Assembly (NCBI GenBank): GCA_028281765.1
Contig: JANQJF010000129.1
Coordinates: forward strand, 1 to 45,366
Direction of reading: 5' to 3'
Source of the DNA: Planctomycetota bacterium
Lineage (GTDB): Bacteria; Planctomycetota; UBA1135; UBA2386
Length of the DNA stretch: 45,366 nucleotides
The position numbers were made by a program, and so were the translations under genes. This document shows, piece by piece, positions 1 to 8,548 of this stretch. Every line of letters starts with the position of its first letter. The stretch's first letter is position 1. A model generated the notes under the pieces. It was given only the letters and a program-made list of their open reading frames with translations. It searched no databases and had not been told where the DNA came from.

Positions 1-1
1 C

Positions 2-3000
2 CTCGCGATCGCCCAGCAGCCGTTCGTCCCGGAGATCAAGCCGGCGTCCGATGCCGCACAACAGGCGATCCGGAGATTCGAACTCGCACCCGGCCTGCAG
101 GCCGAGCTGATTGCGGCTGAGCCGGACCTCGCCAACCCCGTCGCGCTCGACGTCGACGCCCAGGGCCGGATCTGGGTCTGCGAGACCTTCCGCTTGCGTA
201 AGGGCGTGTTCGACATGCGCGACCACCGTCGCGGCGTGGACGACGACCTGGCGTGCAACACGGTCGAGGATCGCATCGCGATGATGCACAAGCTGTGGCC
301 GAAGGACATCGAGACGCTGCAAGTCGCGAGCGAACGCGTGAGGCTGTTGCGCGACACGGACGGCGACGGCGTGCTCGAGTCAACGGTCTTCGCGGACGGC
401 TTCTCCGATCTCGCGCACGGGCTCGCCTCGGGAGTCATGGCTTGGGGCGACGACGTCTGGTTCACGTGCCTGCCGGAACTCTGGCGCCTGCGGGACACCG
501 ATGGCGATGGCGTCGCCGACGAACGCGAAGCCGTGCACACGGGCTTCGGCGTGCGTTTCCAGTTCATCGGCCACGACATGCACGGGCTGCGCGTCGGCCC
601 GGACCGGCGACTCTACTTCTCGATCGGCGACCGCGGACTGTCGGTGCCGACCGAGAACGGGCGGATCGAATGCACGCAGACCGGTGCCGTTCTGCGCTGC
701 GAACTCGACGGCTCGAACCTCGAGCTGTTCGCGACCGGATTGCGCAACCCGCAGGAACTCGCGTTCGACCAACACGGCAATCTCTTCACGGGAGACAACA
801 ACTCCGACAGCGGCGACAAGGCCCGTTGGGTCTACCTCGTCGAGGGCAGCGACTCCGGCTGGAGGTGCGGCTATCAGTGGATGCCCGACCGCGGCCCGTG
901 GAACCGCGAGAAACTCTGGCACCCCCACCACGTCGGGCAGCCGGCGTGGATCGTTCCGCCGATCGCGAACGTCATCAACGGCCCGTCCGGCCTGACCTAC
1001 TACCCCGGCACCGGACTGCCCGACCGCTACGACGACACGTTCTTCCTGTGCGAGTTCCGCGCGAGCCAGGCGGTCAGCGGAGTCTACGCGTTCCGCAACG
1101 TGCCGAAGGGCGCGTCGTTCGAGCTCGCGGCCGAGGAGCGCTTCGCATGGCGTGTCTGCGCGACCGATGTCGAGTTCGGCTACGACGGCGGCCTCTACCT
1201 CTCGGATTGGGTCGAGGGCTGGGGCCTGCCGCAGCGCGGCCGGGTCTACCGCGTGCACGATCCGAAGATCTCGAACTCGACTGATGTCACCGACACCGGC
1301 CAGCTGATGCGCGAAGGCATGAGGGGGCGTTCCGAAAACGACCTCGTCGCGCTGCTGCGCCACATCGACATGCGCGTCCGTCTCGCCGCGCAGTTCGAAC
1401 TCGTCGACCGCGGCGCTCTCGACCCGCTGGCGCAGACCGCCAAGAATCCGAACCACCGACTCGCGCGGCTGCACGGGATCTGGGGCGTCGGCTGCCTCGG
1501 GCGCAAGGACTCGGCGGCCTGCGCGAAGATCCAGGACCTGCTGCGTTCGACCGACTTCGAGGTCGTCGCGCAGACGGCGCGGGCCTGCGGCGACGCTGGC
1601 TTCGCACCCGCGGCCGACGCCATCGCCAAGCTGAGTAAGCACCGGAACTCGCGCGTGCGGCAGTTCGCATCCCACGCACTCGCCAAGATCGGCACGAAGG
1701 GCCACGTTGCCGCGCTGCTCCAAGTGCTTCGTGACAACGGCGACCGCGATGCCCACCTGCGCCACGCGGCGATCATGGGTCTCGCAGGGATCGGTGACGA
1801 ACCGAGCCTCGTCGCGGCCGGCAAGGACCAGAACGCCGCCGTGCGACGCGGCGTTCTGATCGCGCTCACGCGCATGAAGAGCGATGCCGTCGCCGGCTTC
1901 CTCGAAGACGCGGACGACACGATCGCGCGCGAGGCCGCGCGTTCGATCTACCGCGACGTCGAGTCGTCGATGCCGGCCCTGGCGGCGCAAATCCGACGAG
2001 TAGAACTGACGGACGCGTCGCTCGGTCGCCGCGTGCTCAACGCGAATCGCCACCTCGGCACGAACGAAGCCGCGGACGCACTCGCCATGTTCGTCTTGCG
2101 CGGGAAAGCGCCGACGGCGCTGCGCGTCGAAGCGCTCGAGATTCTCGGCGAATGGTCGAAGCCCGGTTCTCGTGACAGGGTCTTCGGCCGCTGGCGTCCG
2201 GTGGCGCCCCGCGAGAATCCGAAGCACGCCGATGTGCTGCTCGCCGAGTCGCTCGGCACGTGGATCGACGACGAAGCCGACAACGTCGCGAACACGGCGA
2301 TTCGACTCTCAGGATCCCGTGGCACGAAGACCCTGACGGCCGACATCGAGCGCATCGCCCGCGACCGCAAGCGCCACGAGCGCACGCGCGTCGCCGCGCT
2401 GGACGCCCTCGACGCCCTGAAGTTCGAGGGCATCGAAGGGACACTCGCGGCAGTCACGCGCGAGGATCCCGTCTCGGTCCGCAACGCGTCGGTTCGACTG
2501 CTCAGCAAGCACGCTCCCGAAGCGACGGTCCCCCTCCTCGAGAGTCTGTGCGAGGACGCCGGCCGCAGGGAGCGACAGAACGCGATGCGCTCACTCGGCA
2601 AGAGCAAGGCCGCGTCCGCCGACTCCGTGGTCGCGCGCTGGGCGGAACGGTTGGCGCGTGGCGACGTGCCCCGCGACATGCAGCTCGAGGTCCTGGAAGC
2701 GGCAGAGGCGCGCAAGGAAAACGGCACGGTCGCCCAGCACCTCGACGCCTACACGAAGAGCCTGCCCGCGAACGACATGGTCGCGCCCTACCTCGTCGCC
2801 CTCGAAGGCGGCAACAAGGGAGCCGGTCGCCGCCTGTTCCGCAACCACGCAGCCGCGCAGTGCACCCGCTGCCACATGGTCGCGGACAAGGGCGGCCAAG
2901 CCGGCCCGAACCTCGACAAGCTCGGCGAGCGCGCGACCCGAGCGCACATCCTCGAATCGCTCGTCAACCCGATGGCGAAGATCGCCGAGGGCTACGCGAT

Positions 3001-3226
3001 GACGGTCGTCGAGAAGACCGGCGGCGGCACCGCGGCCGGCACCGCAATCGACGAGTCGGACGGCTGGCTGACGCTCGCCGACGCCGCGGGCAATCTGACC
3101 CGCGTCAACACGGATCACATCACGTCGCGCTCGACACAGAAGGTGTCGACGATGCCGCCGATGGGTGGCATCCTGAACAGGCGTCAGCTGCGCGACGTCG
3201 TCGAGTTCCTCGCGACGCTGAAGTGA
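2..3226 (+). CDS. PVC-type membrane-bound dehydrogenase with HEAT repeats and C-terminal cytochrome c (5' truncated)
   Basis: The frame is open from the first bases of the window, so the start and most of the signal peptide lie upstream; 1074 residues are visible. The N-terminal part is a beta-propeller of the PQQ-dependent sugar dehydrogenase/PVC-type membrane-bound dehydrogenase kind: an early FELAPGLQAELIAAEPDLANP segment shortened here to its core PGLQAELIA, then GLRNPQELAFD and GDNNSDSGDKARW. The middle (visible residues about 430-900) is a run of HEAT-like helical repeats. Near the C-terminus a c-type heme site CTRCH lies at visible residues 954-958, with a downstream Met in the segment ESLVNPMAKIAEGYAM as candidate axial ligand. 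The family is abundant in Planctomycetes and is thought to oxidise sugars or alcohols in the periplasm and pass electrons to its own heme; the substrate cannot be read from sequence. The gene is convergent with the b562-like gene downstream. Confidence 0.92.
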   Translation, partial: LAIAQQPFVPEIKPASDAAQQAIRRFELAPGLQAELIAAEPDLANPVALDVDAQGRIWVCETFRLRKGVFDMRDHRRGVDDDLACNTVEDRIAMMHKLWPKDIETLQVASERVRLLRDTDGDGVLESTVFADGFSDLAHGLASGVMAWGDDVWFTCLPELWRLRDTDGDGVADEREAVHTGFGVRFQFIGHDMHGLRVGPDRRLYFSIGDRGLSVPTENGRIECTQTGAVLRCELDGSNLELFATGLRNPQELAFDQHGNLFTGDNNSDSGDKARWVYLVEGSDSGWRCGYQWMPDRGPWNREKLWHPHHVGQPAWIVPPIANVINGPSGLTYYPGTGLPDRYDDTFFLCEFRASQAVSGVYAFRNVPKGASFELAAEERFAWRVCATDVEFGYDGGLYLSDWVEGWGLPQRGRVYRVHDPKISNSTDVTDTGQLMREGMRGRSENDLVALLRHIDMRVRLAAQFELVDRGALDPLAQTAKNPNHRLARLHGIWGVGCLGRKDSAACAKIQDLLRSTDFEVVAQTARACGDAGFAPAADAIAKLSKHRNSRVRQFASHALAKIGTKGHVAALLQVLRDNGDRDAHLRHAAIMGLAGIGDEPSLVAAGKDQNAAVRRGVLIALTRMKSDAVAGFLEDADDTIAREAARSIYRDVESSMPALAAQIRRVELTDASLGRRVLNANRHLGTNEAADALAMFVLRGKAPTALRVEALEILGEWSKPGSRDRVFGRWRPVAPRENPKHADVLLAESLGTWIDDEADNVANTAIRLSGSRGTKTLTADIERIARDRKRHERTRVAALDALDALKFEGIEGTLAAVTREDPVSVRNASVRLLSKHAPEATVPLLESLCEDAGRRERQNAMRSLGKSKAASADSVVARWAERLARGDVPRDMQLEVLEAAEARKENGTVAQHLDAYTKSLPANDMVAPYLVALEGGNKGAGRRLFRNHAAAQCTRCHMVADKGGQAGPNLDKLGERATRAHILESLVNPMAKIAEGYAMTVVEKTGGGTAAGTAIDESDGWLTLADAAGNLTRVNTDHITSRSTQKVSTMPPMGGILNRRQLRDVVEFLATLK

Positions 3227-3248
3227 CGCGCGACGCGCCGGGATCGAG

Positions 3249-3689
3249 CTACTTCTCGATCTTGAACTTCTTGTGCGCGGGCGATTTGCCCTTGAGCAGC
3301 TTCTTGTGCACCGCCTTCGCGGCGTCAATGTCGCCTTCGAGGATCGCGACCTCGTAGGTGAACATGTGGTTGATGAACTCGTGCATCGACTTGCGGTAGT
3401 CGATCAGGAACTTCTTCTTCTCGTCCTCGCCCTTGATCGTCGCCATGAGCTCCGGCTCGAGCTTCTTCGACGCCAGCGCGTGCTCTTGCATCGACAGCAC
3501 GAGCTCGAGCGCCTCCGCGTGACGCTCGGGGTTCTTCAACGCCGCGCGTAGCTTGCGCATGCTGGTGTTGATCACCTTCATGTGCTTCGTGAGCTCGGTG
3601 TCGTCCTTGTCCTGGGCGGGCGAAGTGACGAACGCGGTGGTGCAGACAACGAGCGCCGTGGCCAGCGCGGTGAGAATGAGTCGCCTCAT
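3249..3689 (-). CDS. Cytochrome b562-like exported four-helix protein
   Basis: 146 residues: an N-terminal signal peptide (MRRLILTALATALVV, cleavage probably after SPAQ) followed by an all-helical mature part of about 120 residues, the size of cytochrome b562. Aligned by eye to E. coli b562, Met37 in ELTKHMKVIN falls on the heme-ligand Met7 (DLEDNMETLN), and His139 in SPAHKKFK falls on the C-terminal heme-ligand His102 (AYHQKYR). Both axial ligands therefore appear conserved, and there is no CxxCH, so this is not a cytochrome c'. A periplasmic electron-transfer role is inferred; it is convergent with the dehydrogenase/cytochrome c gene, 22 bp away. An AAGGA ribosome binding site lies about 5 nt before the ATG. 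Confidence 0.72.
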   Translation of the reverse strand: MRRLILTALATALVVCTTAFVTSPAQDKDDTELTKHMKVINTSMRKLRAALKNPERHAEALELVLSMQEHALASKKLEPELMATIKGEDEKKKFLIDYRKSMHEFINHMFTYEVAILEGDIDAAKAVHKKLLKGKSPAHKKFKIEK

Positions 3690-3773
3690 GGCTTCCTTCG
3701 GGTCTGAGTAGTCGGGCAGTGGCCTGGGGCCAGGAGCCTAGCGGTACGCCCTTAGGGGCGCAAAGCCGCTGGC

Positions 3774-3822
3774 GTTCGGCCCGGATCGCGATTTTTCGAG
3801 AGATCGCCTCCGGTGGCCGAAC
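3774..3822 (+). promoter_or_regulatory. Inverted repeat in the leader of the 3878 gene
   Basis: GTTCGGCC at 3774-3781 pairs with GGCCGAAC at 3815-3822, enclosing a weaker stem GCGAT/ATCGC. It lies in the 188-bp divergent region, 55 bp before the start of the small secreted protein. There is no T-run on either side, so it is more likely a leader structure or an operator than a terminator. Function is unknown. Confidence 0.25.
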
Positions 3823-3877
3823 CCCCGCCCGCTGAGGAGGGTGAACCGCAATTCACCACTCAATTCAGGACGATCCA

Positions 3878-4303
3878 ATGTTCACGACCCTCCGCAAGCT
3901 GTCCCGCATCGCCACCCTCGCGCTGACCCTCACCGCGGCCGCCAGCGCCCAGTCGCTCGACGGCGAGGTCGTCCGGAACCCCGATGACACCGTGACTTAC
4001 ACGGTTCACGTCGACGGCCCCCCGGGTGGCCAGACGGCGCTATTCCTGTCGCCGTTCCTGCTGCCGAACCCGCTCCAGATTCCCGGCTTCTTCCACAGCC
4101 TTCACATCGACCCGCTCTACATGACCTCGCTCGGCGGCGTCCCGCTGAACCCGTTCGGCCAGGGCTGCTGGACGTTGACCGTCCCGCACGTGACGGCGCT
4201 CAACGTGCCGATCTACTTCCAGACCATCAACGTGGACACGCAGCTCAACCTCGCGTTCAGCCAGAACTGGCTGCAGCTGATCAACACGCCCGAGGGCGAC
4301 TGA
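3878..4303 (+). CDS. Small exported protein consisting of the shared C-terminal module
   Basis: 141 residues with a Sec signal peptide (about residues 1-24, ending SAQ), then a compact beta-rich domain. The mature part has the layout of the last 100-120 residues of the exported proteins at 8549-10723, 32141-35095 and 43168-45147: a hydrophobic ALFLSPFLLP strand, a GQGCWTLTVP turn, and a final block around NVPIYFQTINVD. Here the module stands alone rather than following a long repeat region. No enzymatic motif is visible. A weak AGGAC lies before the ATG. Convergent with the DUF1963 gene, 7 bp away. Confidence 0.7.
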   Translation: MFTTLRKLSRIATLALTLTAAASAQSLDGEVVRNPDDTVTYTVHVDGPPGGQTALFLSPFLLPNPLQIPGFFHSLHIDPLYMTSLGGVPLNPFGQGCWTLTVPHVTALNVPIYFQTINVDTQLNLAFSQNWLQLINTPEGD

Positions 4304-4310
4304 TCGGCGC

Positions 4311-5114
4311 TCAGGCGGTGAAGCAACGCGGCTCGACCACCGAGCCGCCTTCGTCGTCCGCCATCGTCACGTACAGCGAACTGGGCCCGACCTCGAAGTT
4401 CACCGACCAGTCGTCGCTGAGCCGCAGCAACAGGCGACGCCCGTCGAGCTCGCCGTCCGAAACGTTGGACCGAACCCATTCGACGTCGTCGGGCAAGAAC
4501 ACGTTGCCACTCTCGTCGTCCGCAAAGCCGAGCCCGTAGAAGTATTCGTCGAGCATGCGATGCGGCGGATCCGGGAGCAGCATCTCGTCGAAGTTGCCGT
4601 CCGCGACGGCGGCTCGGCAGAACTCGTCGGACGGCAACGTGACGAGGCGACGCACCTCGAACGCGACGGACGCTTCACGACGCCGATCGAGCTTCAAGTC
4701 GTCCGGAAGCGCGGCCGCGCGCCCGTCCGACGGAGACTCGTAGTAGCGCACCGCGAACGGCTGGCTCGTCCACGCGCCGCGAATCACCCAGAGCACGAGC
4801 ATGCCCGTGTCCGGCAGGCCCGGGACCCGCGGCAGCTCGGACAGCTCGAACTGCGCGAGCAGCTCGAACGGGCGCCCCTTGAATCGCGGGATCTCGCTCG
4901 CGGCCTCGAAGTAGGGCGCACCGCCGTACTTGGACTGCATGCGCGTCAGTGCGAACTCCGGACCGCGGCGTTGCCAGAAGCGACGGCCCGGCCACGTCGT
5001 CTCGGCACGTACGGCTAGCGCGTCGTACGTGTTCTGCTCGACCCAGGCGCGAACGCGTTCTCGACCGGCCGGGGACAGCCCCGCGAGGATCTGCTCGGGC
5101 GATGGACCTTGCAT
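4311..5114 (-). CDS. DUF1963 (YwqG-like) family protein
   Basis: 267 residues, no signal peptide. The central part matches the DUF1963 pattern: SKYGGAPYFEAASEIPRFKG (residues about 62-81), then FELLAQFELSELPRVPGLPD and GMLVLWVI, followed near the C-terminus by LLLRLSDD and SLYVTMADDE, which correspond to the family's late quantity-and-precision strand region. The molecular function of DUF1963 is unknown; members are small cytosolic beta-rich proteins often associated with SMI1/KNR4-type immunity or unknown loci. A TAGAGT hexamer 6 nt before the ATG suggests a leaderless transcript. It is divergent from the sulfatase. Confidence 0.8.
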   Translation of the reverse strand: MQGPSPEQILAGLSPAGRERVRAWVEQNTYDALAVRAETTWPGRRFWQRRGPEFALTRMQSKYGGAPYFEAASEIPRFKGRPFELLAQFELSELPRVPGLPDTGMLVLWVIRGAWTSQPFAVRYYESPSDGRAAALPDDLKLDRRREASVAFEVRRLVTLPSDEFCRAAVADGNFDEMLLPDPPHRMLDEYFYGLGFADDESGNVFLPDDVEWVRSNVSDGELDGRRLLLRLSDDWSVNFEVGPSSLYVTMADDEGGSVVEPRCFTA

Positions 5115-5120
5115 GCGCGC

Positions 5121-5126
5121 ACTCTA
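5121..5126 (-). promoter_or_regulatory. Minus-10-like element of the DUF1963 gene
   Basis: TAGAGT on the minus strand, with exactly 6 nt (GCGCGC) between it and the ATG at 5114, so transcription would begin at about the start codon. No clear minus-35 is seen. It is one of eight similarly placed hexamers in the window. Confidence 0.4.
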
Positions 5127-5154
5127 CGCGGTCCGACCTCGCGGGCCACCCCGC

Positions 5155-5160
5155 TATGAT
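5155..5160 (+). promoter_or_regulatory. Minus-10 element of the sulfatase gene
   Basis: TATGAT followed by 7 nt and an in-frame GTG at 5168. A weak minus-35 (CCGACC, 5133-5138) lies 16 nt upstream. The spacing predicts a leaderless mRNA beginning with GTG; the ATG inside the hexamer (5156) would then be upstream of the transcription start. Confidence 0.45.
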
Positions 5161-5167
5161 CCAGCGC

Positions 5168-6712
5168 GTGAACGCCCTCCTCTCCGCGACGCTCGCCGCC
5201 CTCTCGACGTTCGCAACGGCCCAGGACCGCGAAGCGCCCACGGCCCAGCGCCCCAACGTCGTGATCCTCCTCGTCGACGATCTCGGGTACTCCGACATCG
5301 GCTGCTACGGCAGCGAGATCGCAACCCCCAACCTCGACCGCCTCGCCGCGAACGGGCTGCGCTTCGGGCAGTTCTACAACACTGGCAAATGCCACTCGTC
5401 GCGCATCTCCCTGCTGACCGGCCTCTACTGCCATCAGGCGGGCAACAGCGCGCTCGGACGAGCGACGACGATCGCCGAGGTGCTCCGCGATGCCGGCTAC
5501 TTTACGACCATGACCGGCAAGTGGCACCTGAAGCAGGAGCCGACCGACCGCGGCTTCGATCGGTACTTCGGCCATCTGTCCGGCGCGACCAACTTCTTCA
5601 CCGGCGACCTGTCGTTTCGACTCAACGGCGAGAAGTGGTCGGACTTCGGCGACGACTTCTACACCACCGACGCGAACGTCGACTACGCGATGCGCTTCAT
5701 CGACGAGGCCGTCGACAAGAAGAAGCCGTTCTTGAGCTACGTCGCGTTCAACGCGCCGCACTACCCGCTGCAAGCGAAAGAGGAGGACATCGCGAAGTAT
5801 CGCGGCCGGTATTCGATCGGTTGGGACGAGTTGCGGAAGCAGCGGTTCGCGAAACAGCAGGAGCTCGGACTCTTCGACGAACGGACCGAGTTGAGTCCGC
5901 GACCGACCGAGATCCCGGCGTGGTCGAGCCTGACAGACGAACAACGCCAATGGGAAGAGAAACGCATGGCGGTCTTCGCCGCGATGGTCGACCGGGTGGA
6001 CCAGAACGTCGGGCGACTGCTGGCCCATCTCGAGTCGCGCGAGGTCCTCGACGACACCTTGATCCTCTTCTGCTCCGACAACGGCGCGTGCCCGTTCGAC
6101 CGAACACGCGGCAAGGAGCACGAGGCGTCCGACCCGCGCTCCTACTGGTGCTACGACGTCGGCTGGGCCCACGCGTGCAACACGCCATTCCGCTGGTTCA
6201 AGCAGAACCAGCACGAGGGCGGCGTGGCGTCCCCGCTAATCGTGCACTGGCCGCGCGGACTCCGCACGAAGCCCGGCGCGATCACGCAGCAGGCCGGTCA
6301 CCTGATCGACGTCCTCGCGACGGCGATCGACGTCTGCGGCGCGCGGTATCCCGAAAACGTCGGCGCGCGTGAGATCCCGCCGTTGCAGGGGCGGTCGCTC
6401 GCGCCGATCTTCGAAGGGCAGCGACGTCCCGCCCACGAATGGCTCTACTTCCAATTCGGCAACAACCGCGCAATCCGCGTCGACGACTGGAAGCTCGTGT
6501 CCGCGCGCGGCGGTCGATGGGAGCTGTTCGACCTCGCGACGGATCGAACGGAGCTCCACGACCTCGCGACGAAGCAGCCGAAGCGCGTCGACGAACTCGC
6601 CGAACTCTGGCACCGCGTGGCTGCGGACGTCGACGGCCTGCCCAAACGGCACCGCAAACCGGTCGGGGCCAAGCTGAAGCGGTTCCCACCGAAGCTCGCG
6701 ACGAAGCGTTGA
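5168..6712 (+). CDS. Exported Cys-type sulfatase (arylsulfatase A-like)
   Basis: 514 residues from the GTG at 5168; an ATG at 5156 would add four residues. GTG is preferred because a TATGAT promoter hexamer overlaps that ATG. A signal peptide ends at TAQ (residue 19). The alkaline-phosphatase-like fold is clear: metal ligands in ILLVDDLGYSD (Asp37, Asp38), the formylglycine Cys75 in GKCHSSRISLLTG, the TMTGKWHLK Lys/His segment, and the metal-binding FCSDNG. The modification motif is CHSSR, with Ser where CxPxR has Pro; the arginine and the following SLLTG are kept, so modification by a formylglycine-generating enzyme is still expected. The protein probably removes sulfate from polysaccharides in the periplasm, the usual planctomycetal role; the specific substrate is unknown. 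Confidence 0.93.
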   Translation: MNALLSATLAALSTFATAQDREAPTAQRPNVVILLVDDLGYSDIGCYGSEIATPNLDRLAANGLRFGQFYNTGKCHSSRISLLTGLYCHQAGNSALGRATTIAEVLRDAGYFTTMTGKWHLKQEPTDRGFDRYFGHLSGATNFFTGDLSFRLNGEKWSDFGDDFYTTDANVDYAMRFIDEAVDKKKPFLSYVAFNAPHYPLQAKEEDIAKYRGRYSIGWDELRKQRFAKQQELGLFDERTELSPRPTEIPAWSSLTDEQRQWEEKRMAVFAAMVDRVDQNVGRLLAHLESREVLDDTLILFCSDNGACPFDRTRGKEHEASDPRSYWCYDVGWAHACNTPFRWFKQNQHEGGVASPLIVHWPRGLRTKPGAITQQAGHLIDVLATAIDVCGARYPENVGAREIPPLQGRSLAPIFEGQRRPAHEWLYFQFGNNRAIRVDDWKLVSARGGRWELFDLATDRTELHDLATKQPKRVDELAELWHRVAADVDGLPKRHRKPVGAKLKRFPPKLATKR

Positions 6713-6737
6713 GCCAGGCGCGCTACTGCTTCTTCGA

Positions 6738-8369
6738 TCACCAAAACACGCGCGCCCGCCAACAGTCCGAGTCGAAGCCCGTGAGCATCCGTGCCTTGGT
6801 CCGTCCGTCCTCGCGAAGCAGCCGTCGGAACTCCTCGGTCGCAGGGCGAATCACACGCGCGATCCCACGCGGCATCATCGCGAGCAGGAGGCTCGACACG
6901 ACGCTCGCCTCGACCTGGCCGTGCCCGTGGAACCCGGGCGGTGCGCGACGCCGCAGGCGCTTCAGATCCGACAGTCCCTCGGCTTCGGCTTTGGCGCTGG
7001 GATCGCGGAGGTGCTTGATTACGCGCTCGGTCCGGTCTCGACCTTCACTCCCGAGCGCGAGCACGAACCATTTGTCGAATCGGGCGTGCGTCACGTAACG
7101 ATCGGAGTGAATCGCGACTCCATCCACGTGGTCGGGGGTCTTGTCGAGAATCGGAAACCGGCCCTGCTTCATCGCCTCGAGCCCTGCATCGAACGCCTCG
7201 GCATCCTCGACTTCGAACAGGACCAGCAGCCCGGCCGGAACCGGAAAGAACCCCTTGCCGTCGAGCGGTAAGTCTCCGAGCACCAACGCCTCGTCCGTGA
7301 GATGGACGAGCAGGTCCTTGTCCAGGTCGACGCCGAAGCCCTCGCGCAGCCGCTGACGCACTCCCAATCCGAGAGCCGTCGTGGCATCGATGAGCGCGCG
7401 GGCGATCTCCGCGCTGTCGTGTTTGACGACTTGCCACGACGAGAATCCGGGCGGCACGTGCGCAGCCATCGCCGGCGCGCCCTCGATCGCCGGCATGAGA
7501 CCGCCGAACACACCGCGCTTGCTCTCCTTTTCGCGGGACGCGAATTCGACCGACGTCTCGATTCGGATCGAGCCGCCTGCGGGCTTCACGCCGACACGAA
7601 GTGAGCGAAGGCTCTTGAGGCCGACTTCCCAGAGCGCGCCACCGGCGAAGGGCGACTGCAGCCACTGCATCGTCTCGCGCTCGATCTTCCGGGTGACCTG
7701 AACCAGATCGACGCGCATCCCGAACGTCGAGGCGGCGAGTTCCGAGTCCGGCCGGAATACCGCGTCACGACCTGGCGCGAAGACGTGTGAGATCACCGCC
7801 TCGATCTGCATCCCGAACGGAATCACCAGGTGCTTCTCGACGTCGACCGGCAACCCCAAGCCGAACCCGTTCGGAAGGACCGCGAATGCAAACTCGCGCT
7901 CACCCACGGTCGCCGTTCTCTCCACGGTCCCCGATCTCGCGATGGCCCGCCGCACAAGGGTCCCGAGGGCACCCAGGTCGGTGCGGCCATCCGGCGCCAG
8001 CACGAGCAGCCCCGCGAACTCGCTCGAGCTCTTCCCGAGCCACTCGACGCCGAGCGTGATGCGCCCGCCGTAGGACTTGGCCAACGCGAGAGCCCCTCCT
8101 GTATCCGCATCGGGCTCACTCGAAGCCGCTGCGACCACGCCCTGCAACGGCTCCTGAACCAGCCTCCACAGCGCGTCCGCCTCTTTCGTCGCGAGCATGG
8201 ATCCGACGTCGGTCGGCAGCAGTTTCTGCCGAAAGAGTGCGGGCCCGTCGAGCTGGGCGACAAGCACGGCATCGGGAGAAACCAACGGAACGGGGGGCGG
8301 CTCGACCGGCTCGGAAAACGTGGGGAGCCACAGCGAGACCGCTGCGAAAGAGGTGATCGTGGTATGCAT
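6738..8369 (-). CDS. Exported protein of unknown function, DUF3352-like
   Basis: 543 residues from the ATG at 8369. The frame is open further upstream, but that part is Arg/Pro-rich and looks non-coding, while MHTTITSFAAVSLWLP looks like the start of an export signal. The body alternates beta strands and helices: AVLVAQLDGPALFRQKLL near the N-terminus, GLLVLAPDGRTDLGALGTLV, and later GLLVLFEVEDAEAFDAGL. This two-fold pattern of value-then-helix resembles DUF3352-type exported proteins, but the match is weak and by eye only. No catalytic motif is visible. There is no clear Shine-Dalgarno sequence. Divergent from the 8549 gene. Confidence 0.65.
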   Translation of the reverse strand: MHTTITSFAAVSLWLPTFSEPVEPPPVPLVSPDAVLVAQLDGPALFRQKLLPTDVGSMLATKEADALWRLVQEPLQGVVAAASSEPDADTGGALALAKSYGGRITLGVEWLGKSSSEFAGLLVLAPDGRTDLGALGTLVRRAIARSGTVERTATVGEREFAFAVLPNGFGLGLPVDVEKHLVIPFGMQIEAVISHVFAPGRDAVFRPDSELAASTFGMRVDLVQVTRKIERETMQWLQSPFAGGALWEVGLKSLRSLRVGVKPAGGSIRIETSVEFASREKESKRGVFGGLMPAIEGAPAMAAHVPPGFSSWQVVKHDSAEIARALIDATTALGLGVRQRLREGFGVDLDKDLLVHLTDEALVLGDLPLDGKGFFPVPAGLLVLFEVEDAEAFDAGLEAMKQGRFPILDKTPDHVDGVAIHSDRYVTHARFDKWFVLALGSEGRDRTERVIKHLRDPSAKAEAEGLSDLKRLRRRAPPGFHGHGQVEASVVSSLLLAMMPRGIARVIRPATEEFRRLLREDGRTKARMLTGFDSDCWRARVFW

Positions 8370-8536
8370 GTCGCCGGGGAGAGCGACAGCAGTCGCGAAG
8401 CAGGCCCGCAATTTCTCGTACGGTTCCGTGAGGCTCGCGCGAGTGCGCGCCCGGCGCAGCGCTGAGCAAGACGGCCGCGCGCATTCGCGTTCTTCGAGGA
8501 TCGCGACGGCACCTGTCGGAGAACGCGGCGACCTGG

Positions 8537-8542
8537 GATAGT
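8537..8542 (+). promoter_or_regulatory. Minus-10-like element of the 8549 gene
   Basis: GATAGT, then 6 nt (GCGCAC), then the ATG at 8549. A poor minus-35 candidate (CTGTCG, 8513-8518) lies 18 nt upstream. Predicts a leaderless transcript. Confidence 0.4.
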
Positions 8543-8548
8543 GCGCAC

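Noticed and set aside
380..2227. Long open frame on the strand opposite the dehydrogenase (615 residues).
   Set aside because: It is a by-product of high GC at third codon positions in the real gene; the sequence is Arg-rich with no recognisable domain, and the plus strand has a clear family match.
3788..3801. A 14-nt string also present at 45226-45239 with one mismatch, both in intergenic DNA.
   Set aside because: Many such 14-mer pairs are expected by chance in 45 kb, and the flanks do not align convincingly.
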